Under the pieces are notes generated by a model, which saw only the letters and a program-made list of their open reading frames with translations, searched no databases and had not been told where the DNA came from. Position numbers and translations under genes: made by a program. From Verrucomicrobiota bacterium (lineage in GTDB: Bacteria > Verrucomicrobiota > Verrucomicrobiia > Limisphaerales > JADLHS01), in NCBI GenBank assembly GCA_004297495.1, contig SCTL01000545.1, forward strand, positions 1 through 10,014: 10,014 bases of DNA, written 5' to 3'. Positions 1 to 7,210 of this stretch are shown piece after piece. The stretch's first letter is position 1; each line of letters opens with the position of its first letter.

Positions 1-151
1 CCACGTGCGCACCGGCGGCGCGGGCGATTTCCGCCGTGCGATCACGCGAGCCGGAGTCCACCACCACCACGTCGTCCGACCACGCCACGGACGCGAGGCA
101 ATCGGCCATGTTTGCCTCTTCGTTCAGCGTAGGGATGAGGATGGAAATCAT
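1..151 (-). CDS. Family 2 glycosyltransferase, N-terminal fragment (runs off the window)
   Basis: Only the first 50 codons are inside the window; the gene continues beyond base 1. The protein starts MISILIPTLNEEANM. This is the first beta strand and nucleotide-binding start of a GT-A fold GT2 enzyme (I-P-T-x-N-E-E). VVVVDSGSRDRT follows at about residues 27-38, the second strand with the D-S-G-S-x-D-x-T signature that contacts the nucleotide sugar. The spacing and the W-x-D-x-V-V-V-V-D-S-G-S pattern resemble the WaaE/KdtX-like branch that adds a sugar to LPS core or capsule; this sub-family guess rests on few residues. The ATG at 149-151 is the only start that keeps the first strand. No clear Shine-Dalgarno sequence precedes it, and a heptamer array begins 17 bp upstream. 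As last gene of the visible cluster it probably adds a sugar to the same glycan. Confidence 0.85.
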   Translation of the reverse strand, partial: MISILIPTLNEEANMADCLASVAWSDDVVVVDSGSRDRTAEIARAAGAHV

Positions 152-167
152 GGGAACTAAAAAGGCA

Positions 168-198
168 AAAGCTGAAAGTTGAAAGTCGAAAGCTGAAA
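168..198. repeat. Heptamer array, AAAGCTG/AAAGTTG family
   Basis: Four units with an exact 7 bp step: AAAGCTG at 168, AAAGTTG at 175, AAAGTCG at 182 and AAAGCTG at 189, then a partial AAA. It sits 17 bp upstream of the GT2 start codon, so it would be in that gene's leader. The orientation is opposite to the TTTCAGC arrays at 2995-3038 and 5672-5764, so intergenic arrays occur in both directions. Confidence 0.85.
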
Positions 199-260
199 TC
201 GAAGAGCATTGCTGGATTGGTTTGGTTGGTAGTGTAACCGCATTGCCAGCGCGGAATGTT

Positions 261-298
261 CTCCCTCACCCCGGCCCTCTCCCGCTGGGAGAGGGAGA
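261..298. repeat. REP-like palindromic element, left copy
   Basis: The element has a perfect 9 bp stem: CCCTCTCCC at 275-283, loop GCT, and GGGAGAGGG at 287-295. It is preceded by the tail CTCCCTCACCCCGG (261-274). The same tail plus hairpin recurs in inverted orientation at 381-416. Because the stem is not followed by a T-run on either strand, a rho-independent terminator is not supported. It could still stabilise or punctuate a polycistronic transcript, as REP elements do. Confidence 0.8.
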
Positions 299-380
299 AT
301 CCTACGTCGTCTAGACGAAACACCCTGCGCTGGATTCGTCAGGCATGCGTCCGAAAAAGTTGAGACTGCCGAGCGCTGTT

Positions 381-416
381 CCCTCTCCCAGCGGGAGAGG
401 GTCAGGGTGAGGGAGG
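381..416. repeat. REP-like palindromic element, right copy (inverted)
   Basis: CCCTCTCCC at 381-389, loop AGC, and GGGAGAGGG at 393-401 form a perfect 9 bp stem, followed by TCAGGGTGAGGGAGG (402-416). The reverse complement matches the copy at 261-298 across hairpin and tail with few mismatches (for example CCTGA against CCCGG in the tail). The two hairpin cores are 85 bp apart and face each other, the arrangement of a REP doublet (REPIN/BIME). Confidence 0.8.
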
Positions 417-480
417 ACGCGATGGATTCCGCAGGTTTCGGCCCAAGATTTTTTGAGAACGCGTCAGAGTCCATGAAAGT

Positions 481-2232
481 TCAAGCGCCGGTCGGCTTTT
501 GCAGCAGATAATTGCCGAGGCACAACGCGTCCATGTCGGTGCGGAGAAAACAATTCAACGCCTGTTGCGGTGTATCCACCACGGGTTCGTTCTCATTGAA
601 GCTCGTGTTCAGCACGATGTCCGCGCCGGATTTGCGGCCGAAGTTTTTGATGAGGTCGTAGTAAAGCTCGTTCTCGTGGCGGCTGACGGTCTGCAATCGG
701 CCCGTGCCGTCCACGTGGCAGACTGCGGGGAGCTTGGCCTGCCATTCCGGTTTGAATTTCACGACGTGCATCATGAACGGGCTGGCGACCGTTTGCTCGA
801 AATATTTCGGCGCGGATTCGGCGAGCACACTCGGCGCGAACGGGCGGAAGGATTCACGGCGCTTGATCTTCGCGTTGATGATTTCCTTCATCTTCGGGTT
901 CGTCGGATCGGCCAGAATCGTGCGGTTGCCGAGCGCGCGCGGTCCCCATTCACTGCGGCCCTGAAACCAGCCGACGACTTTTCCCTGTCGCAATAAATCC
1001 GTGACGGCGTCGAGCAACGCGTCGCCTTCGAGCCGCTGGAAATGAATGTCGCACATCTTCGCGGCGGCGAGATTGTCGGCGTCGGAGTAACCCGGTCCCC
1101 AAAACGCGTGTTGCATGTGGAAGCGCTGTGTGCCGCCGGCGACGTTGTGATAGCACCAGTAAGCCGCGCCGAGACACGTGCCGTCGTCGGAGGAGGCGGA
1201 TTGCAAATAAGGTGTGCGGAACGGCGTGTCGCGCAGGATGCGGGCGTTGGCGACGCCGTTGAGCGCGCAACCGCCGGCCATCACGAGTTGCGTGGTGGGC
1301 ACGAGTTGATGCAGGCGACTCAAGCAATGCACGGCGGCCTCCTCAAAGCGCACCTGACAGGAGCGCGCGATGTTGCGCTCGCGATCGGTGAGCGGCGCGG
1401 AACGTTGGCGCGGCTCGCCGAGTTCGCGGGAAAGTTTCTCGGTGAACAAGCGTCCCATGATGATGTGGCTGCGCGAATCGAGCGCGCCGCTTTGGCCGCC
1501 TTGATGCATCCCAAAATATCCGCGCGCGAGTTGAAACCAGCCGTCGTCCGGCAGCGTGACCAGTTTCTTCATCAACTCCGGGTAGGCATCCTTTCCGTAG
1601 GGCGCGAGGCCCATGACTTTGTATTCCTCGCCGAATTCGTCGAAGCCGATGAACTGGCAGAGCGCCGTGTAGAAAAATCCCAGACTGTGCGGCAGCGCGA
1701 CGCGGTCGAGGATTTCAATCTTGTTCCCCTCGCATCGCGCGGCCATGGCGCTGACGAAATCGCCGGAGGCATCGTAGGAAAATCCCGCCGTGAGCGATTC
1801 AAACGGCGAGAGATAATACGCGCTGGCGATGTGCGCGAGGTGATGCTCGACGGGAACGATCTGAAATTTCGCGTGGCTGCGCGGTTCGCCGCAAATCTCG
1901 GCGAGCTGATCGAACGTGTCCTGTGTCTTGCGATTGCGATTGAAGTGTTCCCACACCGCCGCCATCGAGCGCGTCGGTTTCGAGAGCACGTAGCGGGCTT
2001 TCGAGAGGACGTTGGCCTTCGGATTGCGCGCGATGGCGACGTGCGTGACGTCGCGCAATTGCAGCCCGGCCTGTTTCAGCACGCTGCGGATGGCGTGTTG
2101 CGGAAACTGGGGCGAATGTTTCTGCCGGTCGCCGAGACGTTCCTCGGCGACCGCGGCGCGCAACTGGCCATCCACCACGAGACAGGCGGCGGAGTCGGCG
2201 TGAAATGCGTTGATTCCTAGGATGACAGACAT
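481..2232 (-). CDS. NodU/CmcH-family O-carbamoyltransferase
   Basis: Predicted to transfer a carbamoyl group from carbamoyl phosphate, through a carbamoyl-adenylate, to a sugar hydroxyl, as in NodU and TobZ; it acts in the cytoplasm. The 583 residues match the usual two-domain length. The N-terminal Kae1-like domain opens with SVILGINAFHADSAAC (2-17), then E-E-R-L (30-33), the metal-binding E-H-H-L-A-H cluster (129-134), SYDASGDF (152-159), G-G-C-A-L-N (320-325) and D-D-G-T-x-L-G-A (349-356). The C-terminal YrdC-like domain shows GWFQGRSEWGPRALGNR (421-437), RRESFRPFAPSVL (458-470) and LNTSFNENEP (541-550). All key motifs look intact. The start is 28 bp after the upstream gene's stop; the leader TTCACCACATG has no convincing Shine-Dalgarno sequence. 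Among glycosyltransferases, the likely acceptor is a sugar of the cluster's repeat unit; that acceptor is inferred. Confidence 0.95.
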   Translation of the reverse strand: MSVILGINAFHADSAACLVVDGQLRAAVAEERLGDRQKHSPQFPQHAIRSVLKQAGLQLRDVTHVAIARNPKANVLSKARYVLSKPTRSMAAVWEHFNRNRKTQDTFDQLAEICGEPRSHAKFQIVPVEHHLAHIASAYYLSPFESLTAGFSYDASGDFVSAMAARCEGNKIEILDRVALPHSLGFFYTALCQFIGFDEFGEEYKVMGLAPYGKDAYPELMKKLVTLPDDGWFQLARGYFGMHQGGQSGALDSRSHIIMGRLFTEKLSRELGEPRQRSAPLTDRERNIARSCQVRFEEAAVHCLSRLHQLVPTTQLVMAGGCALNGVANARILRDTPFRTPYLQSASSDDGTCLGAAYWCYHNVAGGTQRFHMQHAFWGPGYSDADNLAAAKMCDIHFQRLEGDALLDAVTDLLRQGKVVGWFQGRSEWGPRALGNRTILADPTNPKMKEIINAKIKRRESFRPFAPSVLAESAPKYFEQTVASPFMMHVVKFKPEWQAKLPAVCHVDGTGRLQTVSRHENELYYDLIKNFGRKSGADIVLNTSFNENEPVVDTPQQALNCFLRTDMDALCLGNYLLQKPTGA

Positions 2233-2260
2233 GTGGTGAAAATATTTTCCGAGAACGGGT

Positions 2261-2929
2261 TCAACTCTTTGACGGAGTCGTGCCGAGGTTTTCGCTCCAG
2301 TTGCCGCTGAACGCGCCGAGGGTGGCTTTGAAGCCGACGAACACGCCGAGCATCAGCACCAACACGCAGAAGCCGGCGAGCGCGAACGGCGTCCAGGTGG
2401 AGATTTGCAGAATGCGGTCGGCGCGGCTCTGGCCGAGGTCGGCGTTGTAGGTGAAGAGGGCGAGGGAATTGTTGCGATACTTTTCAAACGCGGCTTTCAA
2501 CTGAGACTCGTAGAGCCGCGCGGCGTCGTCCATTTTGCCGGCGGCCACCAATTCAAAATACTCTTTGCGCAGCGCGATGAATTCGGTGCGGCATTGCTGC
2601 ATGTCCTTGAACGTGTCGGCGTCGCGCTGGCCGAAGATGGATTCCTGATATTTTTCCCAGAAGGCGTCGGTGGCGTTGGTGTTGACCTTTTCGATCAAGC
2701 GCGCCCGCGTCGGCGCGTCGGGCGTGTGCAGCAGCAGCGTGGCGTTGAGCCAGTTTTCCTGGATGCGATTGAGCGCCTCGCCGGCATTGACCAGGCCGGG
2801 CAGCGTGTCTTGTGCGACCAGTTTGGCGTCGCGCTCGACCGCGCGAATGGCCAGCGAAGCCGCGCCGGCGACCAGCGTGAAAATGATGATGGCCGTGAGG
2901 CCGAGGGCGATGACTTCTTTCTGAAACAT
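2261..2929 (-). CDS. Two-pass membrane protein with chemoreceptor-like four-helix-bundle domain
   Basis: The 222 residues hold a membrane segment at about 6-28 (IALGLTAIIIFTLVAGAASL), a helical, mostly charged extracytoplasmic stretch (about 30-178), and a second membrane segment at about 181-203 (PFALAGFCVLVLMLGVFVGF). A short tail of about 19 residues ends the protein. This matches the 4HB_MCP-type sensor of chemoreceptors: a charged turn after the first helix (R-A-V-E-R-D-A-K), L-P-G-L-V-N-A-G in helix 1, and N-W-L-N-A-T-L-L-L. In chemoreceptors a HAMP and a signalling domain would follow; here the frame ends just after the membrane. No HAMP-like sequence is visible before the next gene. 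It may sense or bind something in the periplasm, or pair with another membrane protein; its role in glycan assembly is unknown. No clear Shine-Dalgarno sequence precedes the ATG. Confidence 0.7.
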   Translation of the reverse strand: MFQKEVIALGLTAIIIFTLVAGAASLAIRAVERDAKLVAQDTLPGLVNAGEALNRIQENWLNATLLLHTPDAPTRARLIEKVNTNATDAFWEKYQESIFGQRDADTFKDMQQCRTEFIALRKEYFELVAAGKMDDAARLYESQLKAAFEKYRNNSLALFTYNADLGQSRADRILQISTWTPFALAGFCVLVLMLGVFVGFKATLGAFSGNWSENLGTTPSKS

Positions 2930-3038
2930 TTTTGCGAGTCTAAGGGTTCAGGATGCAAATCGAACAGCACAAAGCGGCTCTTCGCTGGCTCCGATTTCAG
3001 TGTGTCCGCATTTCAGTTTTCAGCTTTTCACTGTTCAT
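2930..3038. repeat. Short gap with TTTCAGT/TTTCAGC heptamers reaching into the upstream stop codon
   Basis: Units are TTTCAGT at 2995, TTTCAGT at 3011, TTTCAGC at 3018, TTTTCAC at 3025 and TGTTCAT at 3032. The last three step by exactly 7 bp. The glycosyltransferase stop codon (3028-3030, minus strand) lies inside the TTTTCAC unit, so the last codons of that gene (M-Y-E-Q) derive from array sequence. The rest of the gap (2930-2994) is unremarkable. Confidence 0.75.
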
Positions 3039-4338
3039 ACATCCACGGCGGTGGTTCGCCCGCGCCCAGCATCCATTGATAGGTTGTTTTGATTTTTTCC
3101 GCGATGGTCGTCCAGGTGAATTGTTCCTCGACGAACCGGCGTCCGCGCGCGCCGATGCTGGCGCGTTCTGCTTCGGTGGCGGCAAAAAGTTTTTGCAGGC
3201 CGGGAATGATTTGCTCCGTGCCGGTCTCGATGCGGACGGCCGCGTCGCGCGCGAAGCCCTCGGGCAGATTGCACTCGGGAGTCATGAGCACGGCCTTGTG
3301 ATGCGCCCAGGCTTCGAGCACGACCATCGGCACACCTTCGCTGAAAGACGGCAGGACGAAAGCGTCGCACTCACGATAGCACGCGATCTTGGCTTCGTTG
3401 AATTGCGGGCCTAAGAAGAGCAGTGACGGGTGACGAGTGCCGGGTGACGCGAGTTGCGTGTCAACAAGCGGCGGCGAGATGGATGTTGGATCTTGGATGT
3501 TGGATGTTGAATGTTTCTGCTTCTCCGTTCTGTCACGCACGTCGGCCCACGCGATTCCCAATTCCGTCGCCAGTTGTTTCAATTCGCTTTCATGCCCGCC
3601 TTGATCCCAGCCGGCAATGGCGAGACACCACGAGTTGAGAGATGAAGGTTGAGAGTTGAGGGTGGCGGCCCAGGCGCGAATCAAATTCGGCAACCCTTTC
3701 TTCGGATGAATCCGGCTCAGGAACAGCAGCACCTTGCGTCCTGGCTCAACCAAACCGTTCCAAGGCGCATTTCTGTTTTCTGCTTTCTGCTTTCCGCTTT
3801 CTGGGAGATCAATTCCATTGGGAATGATTGCCACGGGATTTTTCAGACCCATTTGCCGGATGGCGCGGGCCTCGGCCTCGCACAGCGCCCGAATGCACCG
3901 CGCGCCGCGCACGTGATCGCTTTCGTAGAGCGCAAAGGCGAGGACTTTTTTCCAGCGATGATGCCGCACCGCCCACGGATCGAGCATCCCGTGCGGCGAA
4001 ATCATGTACGGCAGGCGATGGCGATGGCAGTAGGCGGCGGTGGCGATGCTGGGATACATCCAGATGCCGTGCGTGTGCATCAAGTCCGGCTCGTAATCAT
4101 TCAGCGTGCGCAGAAATCCCGGCGAGTAGCCGAACGCGTCCGGCCACGCGCGCGGGAAAACATCCACGGTCACAGGATTCCATGCCGGCAGATCGGCCTG
4201 TGTGAATTCGTCCTCGACTGTCAGCACGCGCACACCCACGCCGGTGTCGCGGACAGATTGCACGAGCCGGCGCACGCTTTCATTCAAGCCGCCGGCGTTG
4301 CGCGAGACGGAGCCGACGAGATTGGCGGACTTGATCAT
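3028..4338 (-). CDS. Family 4 glycosyltransferase with three repeat-derived insertions
   Basis: A retaining GT-B enzyme moving a sugar from a nucleotide sugar to a growing lipid-linked glycan at the cytoplasmic membrane face. The N-terminal half carries N-A-G-G-L-N-E (14-20), DLMHTHGIWMYPS (85-97) and ISPHGMLDPW (113-122). The C-terminal half has PNGID (173-177), LLFLSRIHPKKGLPNLI (204-220), LLFLGPQ (306-312) and the E-x7-E motif SEGVPMVVLEA (333-343). The length of 436 exceeds most GT4 enzymes, and the excess is low-complexity sequence from heptamer arrays: residues 179-190 after PNGID, 227-236 after LIRAWAA, and about 270-305 before LLFLG. Removing these leaves about 378 residues. All key motifs survive, so the enzyme is probably active. 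Codons outside the inserts are GC-rich like the neighbours. The leader contains two TTTCTGC-type units and no clear Shine-Dalgarno sequence. Confidence 0.93.
   Translation of the reverse strand: MIKSANLVGSVSRNAGGLNESVRRLVQSVRDTGVGVRVLTVEDEFTQADLPAWNPVTVDVFPRAWPDAFGYSPGFLRTLNDYEPDLMHTHGIWMYPSIATAAYCHRHRLPYMISPHGMLDPWAVRHHRWKKVLAFALYESDHVRGARCIRALCEAEARAIRQMGLKNPVAIIPNGIDLPESGKQKAENRNAPWNGLVEPGRKVLLFLSRIHPKKGLPNLIRAWAATLNSQPSSLNSWCLAIAGWDQGGHESELKQLATELGIAWADVRDRTEKQKHSTSNIQDPTSISPPLVDTQLASPGTRHPSLLFLGPQFNEAKIACYRECDAFVLPSFSEGVPMVVLEAWAHHKAVLMTPECNLPEGFARDAAVRIETGTEQIIPGLQKLFAATEAERASIGARGRRFVEEQFTWTTIAEKIKTTYQWMLGAGEPPPWMYEQ
3424..3451. repeat. In-gene heptamer array, TGACGGG family
   Basis: Four units with a 7 bp step: TGACGGG at 3424, TGACGAG at 3431, TGCCGGG at 3438 and TGACGCG at 3445. 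They encode residues about 296-305 (A-S-P-G-T-R-H-P-S) of the 3028-4338 glycosyltransferase. The coding strand reads CCCGTCA, which has no stop in any frame; the plus-strand orientation contains TGA. Confidence 0.8.
3482..3516. repeat. In-gene heptamer array, GATGTTG family
   Basis: Five units: GATGTTG at 3482, GATCTTG at 3489, GATGTTG at 3496 and 3503, and AATGTTT at 3510. It encodes about residues 275-286 (K-H-S-T-S-N-I-Q-D-P-T-S). A 30 bp non-repetitive spacer separates it from the TGACGGG array. A TTTCTGC-like stretch (3514-3531) follows directly, so three heptamer families may be joined at this one insertion site. Confidence 0.85.
3632..3659. repeat. In-gene heptamer array, GAGTTGA family
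   Basis: Four units with a 7 bp step: GAGTTGA at 3632, GAGATGA at 3639, AGGTTGA at 3646 and GAGTTGA at 3653. They encode residues 227-236 (L-N-S-Q-P-S-S-L-N-S) of the 3028-4338 glycosyltransferase, between the helix ending LIRAWAA and the strand starting WCLAIAG. The array is more degenerate than its equivalents in the next gene, so it may be older. Confidence 0.8.
3770..3804. repeat. In-gene heptamer array, TTTCTGC family
   Basis: Five units: TTTCTGT at 3770, TTTCTGC at 3777 and 3784, TTTCCGC at 3791 and TTTCTGG at 3798. They encode residues 179-190 (P-E-S-G-K-Q-K-A-E-N-R-N) immediately after the PNGID motif, in the linker between the two Rossmann-like domains. Confidence 0.88.
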
Positions 4339-4353
4339 TGCACTGAGTAAAAA

Positions 4354-4367
4354 TCAGAAAGCAGAAA
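4354..4367. repeat. Two heptamer units in the 38 bp gap between glycosyltransferases
   Basis: TCAGAAA at 4354 and GCAGAAA at 4361, of the TTTCTGC family in inverse orientation to the in-gene copies. They lie 16-29 bp upstream of the ATG at 4336-4338, taking much of the space between the two genes. Two units alone would be weak evidence; the surrounding arrays make it credible. Confidence 0.5.
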
Positions 4368-4376
4368 CCGTGGCGT

Positions 4377-5671
<1,295 letters not shown>

Positions 5672-5672
<1 letters not shown>

Positions 5673-5764
5673 TTCAGAATCTCAGCGTTTCAGCGTTTCA
5701 GCTTTTTGTCGAGCCGCTCGCAACTCCTGACTTCTGACCTCTGATTTCAGTTTTCAGCATTTCA
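5672..5764. repeat. Compound repeat array filling the whole intergenic gap
   Basis: Next to the glycosyltransferase start are TTTCAGA at 5672, then GTTTCAGC units on an 8 bp step at 5687 and 5695, preceded by ATCTCAGC at 5679. After a 20 bp spacer come six in-phase heptamers: ACTCCTG at 5723, ACTTCTG at 5730, ACCTCTG at 5737, ATTTCAG at 5744, TTTTCAG at 5751 and CATTTCA at 5758. The 7 bp phase persists while the unit changes from TTCTGAC-like to TTTCAGT-like. The array ends 2 bp from the stop codon of the membrane protein (5767-5769) and begins inside the start codon of the glycosyltransferase. Confidence 0.85.
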
Positions 5765-5766
5765 CG

Positions 5767-7137
5767 TTAGTTCGCCGGCGAGTCCAGTCCCGCGGATGGG
5801 AGTGCCGAAGGCGTTGACGGTTCGGGTTGCCGCCGCGATCTGTGTCGCCGCTTGGCGCGCGCGGACTGACGCAGATGCGGATTGACGAGGTCCGAGCGTT
5901 TCTCGCGACTCCACCAGAACAGCATGCCGCAGAAAAGTGCAATTCCAATGACAAGGTTAATAAGAGTCCATAGCTGAATACTGAATGACATAATAGCACC
6001 CAGCGTGGAAAGCATGAGCAGAAATTGATGCAGAATGCTACCAGCCATCGCGCCTTCCCAGAGCCAGCGCATGTACCGGCCCAGTAAATAAAACAACACG
6101 CAACCGAAGTAGCCGAATGCCATGAACGCTTCGGCCACGCCGGATTCGCAAGTTCCGAGCGGCTTTTCAAATCCCGTCAACTGCGTGTCATCCTCCAACG
6201 GAATCATAAGCGATTCCTTGAGTTCCTGCCCGACGAACTGTGCCGGCACGAAACCGAACACAATTTGATTCCAAAAATGCCTGCCGAGCGTGTAATGGCC
6301 TCCATGCGCTCTGGCTTCCATGAATTTGACTGCATTTAGGATTTCAACATAGCCTCCGGCTTCAGCCATGCCACGAGCACTGATCGACTGAATTGATTCA
6401 GCTTTGAATAATTGCGTGAAACGTTGCTTGAGTGTCGTTTCCTCGATGCTGCTTCGAAAGTCGGCGATATTGAAATACATTAATGCGGCAGCGAGGATGC
6501 CAAGCATTAGTACCCACATCGGGACGACCCAGCGGCGGTAGAAGAAGACCAACATGCAAATGATGATTGCCAGTTCACCTGTGGGGGACCGGCGACCATT
6601 GGCCAGCGCGATGCCGTAACCCCACAATTGGGGCAACACGAGCCACCACAGGTTCCACTTTCTTTGTCTCGCCATCAAAATGGCGGCGATAATGAATCCG
6701 TAACGCATGACTGCCGCGAAAGTTAGTAGAATAGTGGCAATTCCCGTCATACCACCCTTCTCCCAATCATACTCGGGAATCACGTTGCGCATCGCCACCG
6801 ATGCGCTTAACCCGAAGAGCACAAGAACGATTGCCGAGATTCTTAACCGCCGAGGATTGAATTGTACCATTGAGCGACTTGGAATTTTCATCGGCCTCGA
6901 ATATCCGAGCCACGCGGCCGCTAGACAGAGGTTGGCCATGATCAGAAACCGATTCACCGATTCCACACTCGCGAGCTCAGTCCGTCCGGCGATGGCCACG
7001 GCGGGCAACACCACGTGAAAAATGACCGTGAAACCCGCCAGACAGGGAAATTGCAAACGGTATTCTCTCCGCCAAAAAGCGGGTGCGATCATCCACACCA
7101 CTTGCATCAGGAAGATCGTGATAAGAAGAACTGTCAT
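5767..7137 (-). CDS. Polytopic membrane protein, probable Wzy-type repeat-unit polymerase
   Basis: The 456 residues contain about 11 hydrophobic segments: roughly 3-20, 32-50, 62-79, 98-116, 132-155, 163-178, 188-200, 205-221, 334-354, 365-385 and 386-407. A long soluble loop spans about 222-333, and a basic cytoplasmic tail about 410-445 (R-A-K-R-R-H-R-S-R-R). A large loop followed by G-T-C-E-S-G-V-A-E-A-F-M-A-F-G-Y-F-G (328-345) is typical of O-antigen/exopolysaccharide polymerases, which link undecaprenyl-bound repeat units at the outer face of the inner membrane. Wzy proteins are poorly conserved, so this call rests on topology, that loop and the neighbours; a Wzx-like flippase is less likely. 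The gene is visibly more AT-rich than its neighbours, as Wzy genes often are, and contains no heptamer array. A weak A-A-G-G sits just upstream of the ATG. Confidence 0.75.
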   Translation of the reverse strand: MTVLLITIFLMQVVWMIAPAFWRREYRLQFPCLAGFTVIFHVVLPAVAIAGRTELASVESVNRFLIMANLCLAAAWLGYSRPMKIPSRSMVQFNPRRLRISAIVLVLFGLSASVAMRNVIPEYDWEKGGMTGIATILLTFAAVMRYGFIIAAILMARQRKWNLWWLVLPQLWGYGIALANGRRSPTGELAIIICMLVFFYRRWVVPMWVLMLGILAAALMYFNIADFRSSIEETTLKQRFTQLFKAESIQSISARGMAEAGGYVEILNAVKFMEARAHGGHYTLGRHFWNQIVFGFVPAQFVGQELKESLMIPLEDDTQLTGFEKPLGTCESGVAEAFMAFGYFGCVLFYLLGRYMRWLWEGAMAGSILHQFLLMLSTLGAIMSFSIQLWTLINLVIGIALFCGMLFWWSREKRSDLVNPHLRQSARAKRRHRSRRQPEPSTPSALPSAGLDSPAN

Positions 7138-7210
7138 GGCCTTATTATCCGGGAACGTTCGTTGTTAATCTCAGACTTCAATCAGGAATCATGCTCCCAT
7201 GCGGCTCCGT
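7138..7210. other. 73 bp gap without recognisable elements
   Basis: The gap between the upstream GT4 stop and the polymerase start has no clear heptamer array, unlike most gaps in the cluster. It is somewhat AT-rich. The minus-strand leader ends AATAAGGCC before ATG, giving a weak ribosome-binding match. No promoter or terminator can be supported. Confidence 0.4.

Larger units (their letters stand above)
152..480. other. 329 bp intergenic stretch made largely of repeats
   Basis: This gap lies between the carbamoyltransferase stop and the GT2 start. It holds a heptamer array next to the GT2 gene (168-198), then two inverted copies of a hairpin element (261-298 and 381-416). Between these is a unique stretch with a perfect 10 bp palindrome, cgtctagacg, at 308-317. 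Open frames cross the region on the minus strand, but their peptides are the repeats in translation, with no family resemblance or codon bias. I see no promoter I would defend and no T-run that would make either hairpin a canonical terminator. Confidence 0.6.

Noticed and set aside
275..401. Hairpins as rho-independent terminators
   Set aside because: Stems are strong, but no T-run follows on either strand, and they occur as an inverted pair typical of REP elements.
157..474. Minus-strand open frame between carbamoyltransferase and GT2
   Set aside because: The peptide is the translation of the hairpin repeats and heptamers (for example L-T-L-T-L-S-R-W-E-R-E), a common spurious prediction.
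1042..2220. Long open frame on the plus strand opposite the carbamoyltransferase
   Set aside because: It is the antisense shadow of a GC-rich gene. The peptide is rich in R, A, G and V, has no family motif, and the minus-strand product has every expected motif.
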